The translations under genes were made by a program, and so were the position numbers. Shown here in pieces: positions 51,927-60,343 of a stretch of DNA of 64,000 bases; the stretch's first letter is position 1, and each line of letters starts with the position of its first letter. Under the pieces are notes generated by a model. It saw only the letters and a program-made list of their open reading frames with translations. It searched no databases and was not told where the DNA came from. Source of the DNA: an uncultured Nocardioides sp. (GTDB lineage: Bacteria; Actinomycetota; Actinomycetes; Propionibacteriales; Nocardioidaceae); NCBI RefSeq assembly GCF_947488025.1, contig NZ_CANKYS010000002.1, positions 372,001-436,000 of the forward strand. Direction: 5' to 3'.

Positions 51927-52382
51927 TCACCCCTGCGGGCGGAGCAGGGGTACGACGGCCGCGCGCACGACGTCGGGCATCGGGGTCGCCGGCCGGCCGC
52001 CGGCGCCGCGTGAGTTGTCGACGTCCACGTGGACGAAGCGTCCCTCGGCGGCCGCCTCGTCGGACGCGCCCTGGAACAGGCCGATCCGGTAGACGATCGA
52101 GCTCGTCCCCACCTTGTCGACCACGAGGCCCATCTCGATCGGGTCCGGGAAGCCGATCTCGCGGAAGTAGCGGCACCCGGTCTCGGCGACGACCCCGATC
52201 TGCGGCAGCGCGCGCACGTCGACCCCGGTCGCCTCGTAGAGGTAGGCGTTGACCGCGGTGTCGAACAGCTCGTAGTAGGTCGCGTTGTTGAGGTGCCCGT
52301 AGGCGTCGTCGTCGCGCCAGCGGGTCGTCGCGGTGCGCCACGCGACGTAGTCGGAGCGCGTGGGGCGGGGGGTGCGGCTCAC
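51927..52382 (-). CDS. Acyl-CoA thioesterase, hotdog fold (4HBT-like)
   Basis: The 151-residue protein is a 4-hydroxybenzoyl-CoA thioesterase-like hotdog enzyme. The key segment RWRDDDAYGHLNNATYYELFDTA matches the D-x-x-GH-NN-YxxxF motif that positions the catalytic acid. It should hydrolyse a medium- or branched-chain acyl-CoA. It is placed upstream of nothing obviously lipid-related, but its GTG start overlaps the smc stop as GTGA, so it is coupled to smc. This is unusual but stable-looking. Confidence 0.86.
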   Translation of the reverse strand: MSRTPRPTRSDYVAWRTATTRWRDDDAYGHLNNATYYELFDTAVNAYLYEATGVDVRALPQIGVVAETGCRYFREIGFPDPIEMGLVVDKVGTSSIVYRIGLFQGASDEAAAEGRFVHVDVDNSRGAGGRPATPMPDVVRAAVVPLLRPQG

Positions 52383-55300
52383 GCGGACTCCGCGTCACGG
52401 AGTCGCTGGCTGATCACGGCCGAGACTCCGTCGCCGCGCATCGTGACGCCGTAGAGGGCGTCCCCGACCTCCATGGTGCGCTTCTGGTGGGTGATGACGA
52501 GCAGCTGCGAGTTCTCGCGCAGCTCCTCGTAGATCTCCAGCAGGCGGCCGAGGTTGGTGTCGTCGAGCGCCGCCTCGACCTCGTCGAGGATGTAGAACGG
52601 CGACGGCCGTGCCTTGAAGAGGGCCACCAGGAAGGCGACCGCGACGAGCGACCGCTCGCCGCCGGACAGCAGCGAGAGCCGCTTGACCTTCTTGCCCGGC
52701 GGGCGGGCCTCGACCTCGACGCCGGTGGTGAGCATGTCACCGGGGTTGGTGAGCACCAGGCGCCCCTCGCCCCCGGGGAACAGCCGGGCGAAGGTCTGGT
52801 CGAAGGCCTTCTCGACGTCGGCGTAGGCCTCGGTGAAGACCTGCTCCACGCGGCTGTCGACCTCGCGGACGATGTCGAGGAGGTCCTTGCGCGTGCGCTT
52901 GAGGTCCTCGAGCTGCTCGGTGAGGAACTTGTGCCGCTCCTCCATCGCCGAGAACTCCTCCAGGGCGAGCGGGTTGACCCGGCCGAGCATCGACAGCGCA
53001 CGCTCGGCGGACCGCAGGCGCTTGACCTGCTCCTCGCGGACGAAGGCGGTGGGCTCCGGCGGCTCCTCCCCCTCGGGCACCTCGCCGGTGAACGGGATCG
53101 GCGTGGTCGGGCCGTAGTCGCCCACCAGGCCGTCGGGGTCGAGCCCGAGCTCCTCCAGCGCACGCTCCTCGAGCTGCTCGATGCGCATCTTCTGCTGGGT
53201 GCGGGCCATCTCGTCGCGGTGGACCGAGCTGACGAGCTCGTCGTGCTCGCGACCGAGGTCGCGCAGCCGGGTGCGCACGGCCATCAGCTCCTGCTCGCTC
53301 CCCTGCCGGGACTCCTCCACGGCGGCGCGCTCGTCGGCGGCCAGCATGACCGAGCGCTCGAGCTGGTGGAGGACGACGCGGACGGCGGACGCCACGGCCT
53401 CGGCCGCCCGGCCCTCGCGGATCAGCCGCTCCCGGCGCTCGGCGGCGCGGGCCCGCGACTCGCGCTCGGCCTGCGCGGCGCGCAGGAGGGAGTCGGCGCG
53501 ACCGTGGAGCGCTCGGGCCCGCTCCTCGGCGGTGCGCAGCGCGAGGCGGGCGTCCATCTCGGCCTGCCGGGCGTCCCGGGCCGCCGCGGCGAGCCGCTCG
53601 CGCTCGGCGGTGTCGGGCTCCTCGTCGGTGACGTCCTGGGCGGCCGCGAGCCGCGCCTCGAGGTCGACGAGCCCGGCGAGGGCGGCCTCGCGGGCCTCCT
53701 GCGCGGTGGCGATGGCGCGCTCGAGCCGCTCGGCCTCGCCCTTGGCGGCGCGGGCCTGGGAGCCGTACTGACCGAGCTCCTCGGCCACGGCGGCGAGGGT
53801 GGCGTCGGACTCGTGGAGCTTGGCGAGGGCGACGTCGACGCGCTTGAGGGCGTCGTGACGGGCGGCCTCGAGGCGGGAGATCTCGAAGCCGAGCCGCTCG
53901 GCGGAGGCGGTCGCCTCGGCGAGCCGGGTGCCGGCCTCGTCGACGGCCGCCTGGATCTCGATCAGGCTCGGCTGGCTGGACGAGCCGCCGGCCGCGAAGT
54001 GGGCACCGAGCAGGTCGCCCTCGCGGGTCACGGCGACGACATCGGGGAGGTCGGAGACCAGCCGCCGGGCGGCGGGGAGGTCGTCGACGACGGCGACCTG
54101 GTGGAGCAGCCGCACCAGCGCGGGGCGTACGTCGTCGGGCGCGGACACCACGTCGACGGCGTAGGCCGCGTCGTCGGGGAGCGCCGGCCAGTCGCGGTCG
54201 GCGGCCGGTGCGCCGCCGAGCAGCATCCCGGCGCGACCGAGGTCGTCGTGCTTGAGGTGGGCGATGGCGTCGACGGCCGAGCCGGCGTCGGACACGACGA
54301 CCGCGTCGGCGGCGGCGCCGAGCGCGGCCGCGACGGCCGTCTCGTAGCCGTGGTCGACGTCGAGGAGCGCCGCGACCGAGCCCAGCAGTCCTCCGACCTC
54401 GTCGGTCGCGGCGAGCAGCGCCCCGGCGCCGTCCTTGCGGTTGAGCCCGATCTCGAGCGCGTCGCGACGGGCGACGAGGCCGGCGCGCTCACGCTCGGCC
54501 TGCTGGGCGTCGTCGCGGGCCTTGGCGAGCTGCTCCTCGATCTCGTCGAGGGCGGCCACCGCGTCCTCGTGCTCGGAGTCGAGGCCCTCCTCGCCCGCGT
54601 CGAGGCCGGCGACCCGGGTCTCGAGGGCGGTGAAGTCGCGCTGCGCCCGGTCGGCGCGCGTGACGGCTTCCTCGCGGGCATCGGTGAGCCGCTGGATCTC
54701 CGCGTCAGCCGCCTCCGAGCGGGACGTCAGGGCGTTGACCTGGCCGGTGAGCCGGGCGAGCCCCTCGCGCCGGTCGGCGGCGGCGCGCTGCAGGCCGACG
54801 ATGCGCTTGTCCTCCTCGGCCGCGGCCTCCTCGGCCGCGCGCTTGGCGACGACGGCAGCGTCGAGGGACGCCCGCTGCTGCTCGACCTGCTCGGCGATCT
54901 CGGCCTCCTGGCGGCGCACCCGCTCGGCCTGGGCCTCCAGGTCGTCGGGGTCGCGCCCGGAGTCGACGGTGTCGCCCTCGGCCGCGCCGGCGGCGTTGCG
55001 GATGCGCTCGTCGGCGAGCGAGGCCGTGCCGCGCAGCCGTTCCTTCAGGCCGGACAGGGCGAACCAGGTCTCCTGCGCGGCGGCCAGCCGGGGCAGGTCG
55101 TCGCGCAGCGTGGCCTCGAGCCGTGCCTCCTGCTCGCGTCCCGCGGCGACCTGGGCCTCGACCTCCTCGCGCCGCTCGAGCAGCACCGACTCGTCGGCGA
55201 GCTCGGTCTCGAGGGCCGTACGGGCGGTGACCAGGTCGTCGGCGAGCAGGCGGGCGCGGGCGTCGCGCACGTCGGCCTGGACCGTCTGCGCCTGACGCGC

Positions 55301-55933
55301 GACCTCCGCCTGGCGCCCGAGCGGCTTGAGCTGGCGACGGATCTCCGAGAGCAGGTCGGCGAGGCGGGTGAGGTTGCCGTCGGTCGCGTCGAGCTTGCGG
55401 AGCGCCTTCTCCTTGCGCTTGCGGTGCTTGAGGACGCCGGCAGCCTCCTCGATGAAGCCGCGGCGATCCTCCGGGGTGGCGTGCAGGATCGAGTCGAGCT
55501 GGCCCTGCCCGACGATCACGTGCATCTCGCGGCCGATGCCGGAGTCGCTGAGCAGCTCCTGCACGTCGAGCAGCCGGCAGCCGCTGCCGTTGATGGCGTA
55601 CTCCGAGCCGCCGTTGCGGAACATCGTGCGGCTGATCGTGACCTCGGCGTAGTCGATCGGCAGGGCGCCGTCGGAGTTGTCGATGGTCAGCTGCACCTCG
55701 GCACGACCGAGGGGCGGACGTCCGGACGTGCCGGCGAAGATGACGTCCTCCATCTTGCCGCCGCGCAGGCTCTTGGCGCCCTGCTCACCCATCACCCAGG
55801 CGAGCGCGTCGACGACGTTGGACTTGCCGGAGCCGTTGGGGCCGACGATGCACGTGATGCCCGGCTCGAGCTGCATGGTCGTCGAGGACGCGAAGGACTT
55901 GAACCCCTTGAGGGTCAGGCTCTTCAGGTACAA
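52379..55933 (-). CDS. smc: Chromosome segregation protein SMC
   Basis: SMC with ScpA and ScpB loads at origins and aligns chromosome arms. The 1,184-residue protein has the Walker A motif GPNGSGKSNVVDAL near residue 32, long coiled coils (about 170-500 and 670-1010), and a hinge between them with LDVDHGYETAVAAALGAAAD. The C-terminal head carries LSGGERSLVAVAF and DEVEAALDD. The start is TTG 55933 (MYLKSLTLKGFK), preceded by GAGGAG at 7 bases. Longer frames to 56239 have no family similarity. Confidence 0.96.
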   Translation of the reverse strand: MYLKSLTLKGFKSFASSTTMQLEPGITCIVGPNGSGKSNVVDALAWVMGEQGAKSLRGGKMEDVIFAGTSGRPPLGRAEVQLTIDNSDGALPIDYAEVTISRTMFRNGGSEYAINGSGCRLLDVQELLSDSGIGREMHVIVGQGQLDSILHATPEDRRGFIEEAAGVLKHRKRKEKALRKLDATDGNLTRLADLLSEIRRQLKPLGRQAEVARQAQTVQADVRDARARLLADDLVTARTALETELADESVLLERREEVEAQVAAGREQEARLEATLRDDLPRLAAAQETWFALSGLKERLRGTASLADERIRNAAGAAEGDTVDSGRDPDDLEAQAERVRRQEAEIAEQVEQQRASLDAAVVAKRAAEEAAAEEDKRIVGLQRAAADRREGLARLTGQVNALTSRSEAADAEIQRLTDAREEAVTRADRAQRDFTALETRVAGLDAGEEGLDSEHEDAVAALDEIEEQLAKARDDAQQAERERAGLVARRDALEIGLNRKDGAGALLAATDEVGGLLGSVAALLDVDHGYETAVAAALGAAADAVVVSDAGSAVDAIAHLKHDDLGRAGMLLGGAPAADRDWPALPDDAAYAVDVVSAPDDVRPALVRLLHQVAVVDDLPAARRLVSDLPDVVAVTREGDLLGAHFAAGGSSSQPSLIEIQAAVDEAGTRLAEATASAERLGFEISRLEAARHDALKRVDVALAKLHESDATLAAVAEELGQYGSQARAAKGEAERLERAIATAQEAREAALAGLVDLEARLAAAQDVTDEEPDTAERERLAAAARDARQAEMDARLALRTAEERARALHGRADSLLRAAQAERESRARAAERRERLIREGRAAEAVASAVRVVLHQLERSVMLAADERAAVEESRQGSEQELMAVRTRLRDLGREHDELVSSVHRDEMARTQQKMRIEQLEERALEELGLDPDGLVGDYGPTTPIPFTGEVPEGEEPPEPTAFVREEQVKRLRSAERALSMLGRVNPLALEEFSAMEERHKFLTEQLEDLKRTRKDLLDIVREVDSRVEQVFTEAYADVEKAFDQTFARLFPGGEGRLVLTNPGDMLTTGVEVEARPPGKKVKRLSLLSGGERSLVAVAFLVALFKARPSPFYILDEVEAALDDTNLGRLLEIYEELRENSQLLVITHQKRTMEVGDALYGVTMRGDGVSAVISQRLRDAESA

Positions 55934-56048
55934 CGCGGGCTCCTCACCGGGTCGAGAGACGGCCACTGACAACTGGGGAAGCTCAGCGCGGCTCACCCTA
56001 CGACACAGGTCGCCGACGGAGGCCGTTGCGCGCGGCGTGGCACCCGGC

Positions 56049-56054
56049 CATGCT
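56049..56054 (+). promoter_or_regulatory. Weak leaderless -10-like box (CATGCT, N6, ATG)
   Basis: CATGCT lies 6 bases before ATG 56061. Only A2 and T6 fit. Confidence 0.3.
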
Positions 56055-56060
56055 GGGGCG

Positions 56061-56699
56061 ATGCGGAGCCCGCTCGCACCCCTGGCAGCAGCCCTGTTCG
56101 TCCTCGCCGCGCTCCTCGCGCCCTCCCCCGGCACCGCCGCACCGGCACCGCCCCAGCCGCTGACGCGCCAGGACCTCCTCACGGTCGAGGACCACATGGT
56201 CGTCCACCCCGACATGCGCGACCCACTGCGCACCGTCATGCGGTCCCCCGTCTTCGCACCCCGCGGCTGCGAGGACCGGGGCGCGGTCGTGCGCGGCAGC
56301 AGCCGGATCCAGGGCAGCGTCTCCCCGGGTGTGCGTCGCCGCTCGGTGTCGCTCGTCGACCAGAACCTCGTCCGCTTCGACTCGGTGCGCCAGGCCCGCG
56401 CCCTCCTGCACCGCTACCGCGACTTCAGCAAGCGCTGTGTGGGCGACGTCGACACCGACGACGGAGAGGGCAGCGACGTCCGCCTCAAGAACCGTGCCTG
56501 GTTCCCCCCGCTGGTCGGCGACGAGTCCGCCGGGATGCTGATCGGCTGGTTCTCACGGGGGTCCGTCGACTGGCGGCGCGTGCTGGCGGTGCGGGTCGGC
56601 CGCACCGTCTCGGTGCTCGACGTGAGCTACACCGACGTACGCCCGCCGGCGCGCGGCGTCCTCGCGCTCGGCCGGCTGGCGGTCGGTCGCCTGCGCTGA
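56061..56699 (+). CDS. Secreted hypothetical protein
   Basis: The 212-residue protein has a signal peptide (about 1-27, ending GTAAP). Its mature part has two cysteines (GCED and KRCVG) about 45 residues apart, which could form a disulfide. The pattern of a secreted alpha/beta domain resembles sensor-like or PknH-type extracellular domains, but I cannot assign it. It lies divergent from smc and convergent with the aminotransferase gene. Codon use is like the neighbours. Confidence 0.65.
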   Translation: MRSPLAPLAAALFVLAALLAPSPGTAAPAPPQPLTRQDLLTVEDHMVVHPDMRDPLRTVMRSPVFAPRGCEDRGAVVRGSSRIQGSVSPGVRRRSVSLVDQNLVRFDSVRQARALLHRYRDFSKRCVGDVDTDDGEGSDVRLKNRAWFPPLVGDESAGMLIGWFSRGSVDWRRVLAVRVGRTVSVLDVSYTDVRPPARGVLALGRLAVGRLR

Positions 56700-56716
56700 C
56701 CGGCCGGCGATCCGGG

Positions 56717-57823
56717 TCACGCACGCCCCAGGACGTCCTCCAGCGCCGCCAGCACGAGGAGCACGGCGTCGGGTCGGGCGTTGCGGCCCATCAGGCCGAT
56801 GCGCCACACCGTGGCGGCGTACTCCCCCGCCCCCGCACCGATCTCGATGCCGTGGCGGTCGAGCAGCTCCGTGCGGACGGCCGCGGAGTCGACGCCGTCG
56901 GGCACGCGGACCGTCGTGAGGTCGGGCAGGCGGCTGCCCTCGGCGGCGAACAGCTCGAGTCCCATCTCCTGGAGCCCGGCCTGGAGCGCGTCGCCGGCCT
57001 CCTGGTGACGCGCCCACACGGCCTCGAGCCCTTCCTCGAGGATCCGGGTGAGACCGCCGTGGAGGCTGGCGACCATCGCCGTGGGTGCGGTGTGGTGGTA
57101 GGTCCGCTGGCCGCCCTTCACGCCGGCCTCGCCGACGTAGCCGCCGAGCATGCCGAGGTCGAGGTACCACGAGCGCGGCTTCTCGACGCGGCGCTCGAAC
57201 GCGCGGTCGTTGATGGTGAACGGCGCCAGGCCGGGGGCGACGCCGAGGCACTTCTGGGTGCCGGCGTAGCCGATGTCGACGCCCCAGTCGTCGGCGCGCA
57301 GCTCGATGCCGCCGATGGACGTGACCGCGTCGACGAGGAGCAGGGCGTCGCTCCCCTGCGAGCGGAGCCCGGCGCCGAGTGCGGCGATGTCGGAGCGGAC
57401 GCCCGTCGAGGTCTCGGCGTGCACGGCGGCGACGATCGCGGGTGAGGGGTGCGCGGACAGCACGCGGTCCACGTCGACCGGCTGGCCCCACTCGTGCTCG
57501 ACCGCGACGACCTCGGCACCGCAGCGCGCGGCCACGTCGGTCATCCGCTGGCCGAAGAGCCCGTTGACCGCGACCACGACGACGTCACCCGGATGGACGG
57601 TGTTGACGAACGCCGCCTCCATCCCGGCCGAGCCCGTGGCGCTGAGCGGCAGCGTGCGTGCGTTGTCGGTGCCCCAGACGGTGCGGAGCATGCCGCAGGT
57701 CTCGTCCATGACCCGGAGGAACTCCGGGTCGAGGTGCCCCAGCAGCGGCTCGGCCAGGGCGCGGGTGGCCTCCGGGTAGGGGTTGGAGGGGCCGGGACCG
57801 AAGAGGTGGCGCTCGCGGATCAT
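56717..57823 (-). CDS. Class V aminotransferase (alanine/serine-glyoxylate aminotransferase type)
   Basis: The 368-residue PLP enzyme begins MIRERHLFGPGPSNPYPEATRAL, typical of alanine-glyoxylate and serine-glyoxylate aminotransferases. The PLP lysine is K191 in AGTQKCLG, and the cofactor aspartate region is LLLVDAVTSIGG. The role would be to turn glyoxylate into glycine. That fits the glycolate-oxidase-like gene directly upstream, which would make glyoxylate. ATG 57823 has TAGGTT 7 bases upstream, so its mRNA may be leaderless. Other amino donors are possible. Confidence 0.86.
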   Translation of the reverse strand: MIRERHLFGPGPSNPYPEATRALAEPLLGHLDPEFLRVMDETCGMLRTVWGTDNARTLPLSATGSAGMEAAFVNTVHPGDVVVVAVNGLFGQRMTDVAARCGAEVVAVEHEWGQPVDVDRVLSAHPSPAIVAAVHAETSTGVRSDIAALGAGLRSQGSDALLLVDAVTSIGGIELRADDWGVDIGYAGTQKCLGVAPGLAPFTINDRAFERRVEKPRSWYLDLGMLGGYVGEAGVKGGQRTYHHTAPTAMVASLHGGLTRILEEGLEAVWARHQEAGDALQAGLQEMGLELFAAEGSRLPDLTTVRVPDGVDSAAVRTELLDRHGIEIGAGAGEYAATVWRIGLMGRNARPDAVLLVLAALEDVLGRA

Positions 57824-57830
57824 GGGACCG

Positions 57831-57836
57831 AACCTA
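57831..57836 (-). promoter_or_regulatory. Leaderless promoter -10 box of the aminotransferase gene (TAGGTT, N7, ATG)
   Basis: TAGGTT stands 7 bases before ATG 57823, in the 28-bp gap after the oxidase gene. Confidence 0.55.
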
Positions 57837-57851
57837 GACGACCCATCGGCC

Positions 57852-59213
57852 TCACAGCACCGCCCCCGGGTTGAGGATGCCCGCCGGGTCGAGGGCGTCC
57901 TTGATCCGCCGGGACAGCGCCATCACGTCCTCCCCGAGCTGGTCGGGCAGGGCAGCCTTCTTGGTACGCCCCACCCCGTGCTCGCCGGTGATGGTCCCGC
58001 CGAGCCGGATCGCGGCCTGCAGGATGTCGTCGAAGGCGGCGCGCGCCCGGCGCTCGGAGTCCGCGTCGGCGGCGTCGTAGACGATGATCGGGTGGGTGTT
58101 GCCGTCGCCCGCGTGGGCGACGGTGGGGATCTCGACGTCGTGGCGTGCGGCGATGTCCGTGACCGCGGCCAGGAGGTCGGGCAGCAGCGGCACCGCTGCC
58201 CCGACGTCCTCGAGCAGCAGGCTGCCGCGGGCCTCCACGGCGGGGAACGCCATCCGCCGGGCCTCGACGAACATCTCGCCCTCGGCCGGGTCGTCGGTGA
58301 GGACGACCTCGGTCGCCCCGGCCGCGACGCAGGCCGCCTCGACGGCCGCGATCTCGGCGACGCGGGCCTCGCCCGGGGCGTCGGACTGCACGACCAGCAG
58401 CGCCCCCGCCGTCCGGTCGAGGCCGCGCGGGGAGAAGTCCTCGACCGCGTTGATCGTGGCCCGGTCCATCAGCTCCATCATCGAGGGCCGCAGCGTACGG
58501 CGTACGGCGACGACGGCCTCCGCCGCAGCCACGACCGAGGCGAACGACGCCACGAGCGTCGCCGGCGGGAGGGGCAGCGGCACCAGGCGCAGGATCGCCC
58601 GCGTGACGATGCCGAGCGTGCCCTCCGACCCCACGAACAGCTTGAGCAGCGAGAGGCCGGCGACGTCCTTGATCCGCTTGCCGCCGAGGGTGACCAGGGT
58701 GCCGTCGGCGAGGACGACGTCGAGGCCGAGGACGTAGTCGGTGGTGACGCCGTACTTCACGCAGCACAGGCCGCCCGCGTTGGTGGCCACGTTGCCACCG
58801 ATCGAGCAGATCTCGTAGGACGACGGATCGGGTGGGTACCAGAGGCCGTGCTCGCGCGAGGCGACCTTCACCTCGGCGTTGAAGGCACCCGGCTCGACGA
58901 CCGCGACCTGGCAGTCGGCGTCGATCTCGATCGCCCGCATCCGCTCGAGGCTCAGCACGATGCCACCGTCGACGGCACTGGCTCCGCCCGAGAGGCCGGA
59001 CCCGGCTCCGCGCGGCACGACCGGTATGCCGTGCCGGGCCGCCCACCGCACCGCGACCTGCACCTGTGCGGCGTCCTCCGCACGCACCACGGCGGCCGGG
59101 GTGCCGGCCCCGACGTCGCGCGACCAGTCGTGGCGGTAGGTGGCGACCGTGGCCGGGTCGGTCGCGACGACACCGTCGGGCAGGGACTCCACGAGCTCGG
59201 CGAGGGCATCCAC
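57852..59213 (-). CDS. FAD-linked oxidase, glycolate oxidase GlcD-like
   Basis: The 453-residue flavoprotein has the FAD-binding PCMH domain with VPRGAGSGLSGGA (about 67-79), and the substrate domain with SIGGNVATNAGGLCCVKYG, where FAD and the product meet. The C-terminal FAD_oxidase_C ends with GGTITGEHGVGRTKK and DPAGILNPG. It could oxidise glycolate or D-lactate to the oxo acid. GlcE and GlcF partners are absent, so it may act alone. GTG 59213 is preceded by CACGAT at 6 bases. The next gene downstream is the glyoxylate aminotransferase. Confidence 0.86.
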   Translation of the reverse strand: MDALAELVESLPDGVVATDPATVATYRHDWSRDVGAGTPAAVVRAEDAAQVQVAVRWAARHGIPVVPRGAGSGLSGGASAVDGGIVLSLERMRAIEIDADCQVAVVEPGAFNAEVKVASREHGLWYPPDPSSYEICSIGGNVATNAGGLCCVKYGVTTDYVLGLDVVLADGTLVTLGGKRIKDVAGLSLLKLFVGSEGTLGIVTRAILRLVPLPLPPATLVASFASVVAAAEAVVAVRRTLRPSMMELMDRATINAVEDFSPRGLDRTAGALLVVQSDAPGEARVAEIAAVEAACVAAGATEVVLTDDPAEGEMFVEARRMAFPAVEARGSLLLEDVGAAVPLLPDLLAAVTDIAARHDVEIPTVAHAGDGNTHPIIVYDAADADSERRARAAFDDILQAAIRLGGTITGEHGVGRTKKAALPDQLGEDVMALSRRIKDALDPAGILNPGAVL

Positions 59214-59219
59214 GCGCCC

Positions 59220-59225
59220 ATCGTG
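59220..59225 (-). promoter_or_regulatory. Weak leaderless -10-like box of the GlcD-like gene (CACGAT, N6, GTG)
   Basis: CACGAT stands 6 bases before GTG 59213. It has A2 and T6 but C at position 1. Confidence 0.3.
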
Positions 59226-59258
59226 GCACGGGTGCGGAGGTTCGGCCGGACGACGACC

Positions 59259-59264
59259 TAGGGT
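59259..59264 (+). promoter_or_regulatory. Leaderless promoter -10 box of the tailed methyltransferase gene (TAGGGT, N8, ATG)
   Basis: TAGGGT ends 8 bases before ATG 59273. Confidence 0.5.
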
Positions 59265-59272
59265 CGGCAGGC

Positions 59273-60337
59273 ATGAGAGCCGCACGCCGCGCCCGGATCC
59301 TGGGCGACGCCGACCTCGGGCAGGGGCGGTGCCTCGAGATCGGCCCGCTCGCCAACCCGGTCGTCAGCCCGGACGTCGCCGACGTCCGCTACGTCGACGT
59401 CGTCGACCGCGCGGGCCTGGTCGCCCACTACGACGGCAACCCGGCCGTCGACCCCGACGCGATCCCGGAGCAGCACTACTGGCTCACCCGACCCGACGGC
59501 ACCGTGTCCACCCTCGCGGAGGCGGTCGCGGAGGGTGCGCCCTTCCAGCACGTCGTGGCCAGCCACGTCATCGAGCACGTGCCGGACATGCTCGGCTGGC
59601 TGCGCGACGTCGCACAGGTGCTCACCTGGGACGGTGCTCTGCTCCTGGCCGTCCCGGACCGCCGCTACTGCTTCGACGTGCACCGCTCCCCCACGACCGT
59701 CGGCCAGGTCGTCCAGGCGCACCTCGACGGCGACCGCACGCCCTCGGTGCGCGCGGTGCTCGACCACTTCATGCGGGCCGTCGACCTGTCGGCCGAGCAG
59801 GCGTGGGCCGGTGTGCAGCCCCCCACGCAGGGCCTGCACCCGATCGACGACGTCCGGCGCCACCTCGCGCGGCAGCAGGCCGGCGACTACGTCGACTGCC
59901 ACGTCTGGCCGCTGACGCCCCGGGGGTTCGCCGACCTGATGGACGACCTGCTCGCCCTCGGCCAGGTGGACTTCGCCGTCGAGCGGCTCACGGCCACGCG
60001 GGTGGGCGAGCAGGAGTTCTACGCGACCCTGCGACGCCTCGACCGCAGGCGCGAGCCCGAGGTCGCCGCCGAGGAGGCGCGGGCCGCGCTCGGCCGGTTG
60101 CGGGCCGAGCTGCCCGACGAGTCGCCGGCCGCCCGCGACGACGACCTGGTGCCCGCCCACCAGCTGGCCGACGTGGAGCAGCGGCTGGCGGAGACGCGTG
60201 AGCGGCTCACCCGGGTGCGAGCCGCACGCGACCGTGCCCGACGGCAGCGCGACCGCGCGGTGGCGGCCGGGTCCTCCGTTGGCGCCGACCGGCCCGGCGT
60301 GCTCACGCGTCTCGAGCGGCGCCTGCGCCGCCCCTGA
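59273..60337 (+). CDS. Class I methyltransferase with C-terminal coiled coil
   Basis: The 354-residue protein has a methyltransferase-like N-terminal half: LEIGPLANPVV as motif I and HVVASHVIEHVPDMLGWL as the helix after motif II, then LLLAVPDRRYCF. It is of the type found in polysaccharide clusters. The C-terminal ~110 residues are highly charged coiled coil (RLAETRERLTRVRAARDRARR) ending RPGVLTRLERRLRRP, almost the same GVLTRL tail as the methyltransferase at 50664. ATG 59273 is fixed by TAGGGT 8 bases upstream. Substrate unknown. A membrane-bound glycan is plausible. Confidence 0.84.
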   Translation: MRAARRARILGDADLGQGRCLEIGPLANPVVSPDVADVRYVDVVDRAGLVAHYDGNPAVDPDAIPEQHYWLTRPDGTVSTLAEAVAEGAPFQHVVASHVIEHVPDMLGWLRDVAQVLTWDGALLLAVPDRRYCFDVHRSPTTVGQVVQAHLDGDRTPSVRAVLDHFMRAVDLSAEQAWAGVQPPTQGLHPIDDVRRHLARQQAGDYVDCHVWPLTPRGFADLMDDLLALGQVDFAVERLTATRVGEQEFYATLRRLDRRREPEVAAEEARAALGRLRAELPDESPAARDDDLVPAHQLADVEQRLAETRERLTRVRAARDRARRQRDRAVAAGSSVGADRPGVLTRLERRLRRP

Positions 60338-60343
60338 CCCCGG

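Noticed and set aside
52487..55969. 1,160-codon plus-strand frame opposite smc
   Set aside because: Shadow frame with Gly/Leu/Val-rich sequence and no domain; SMC on the minus strand is unmistakable.
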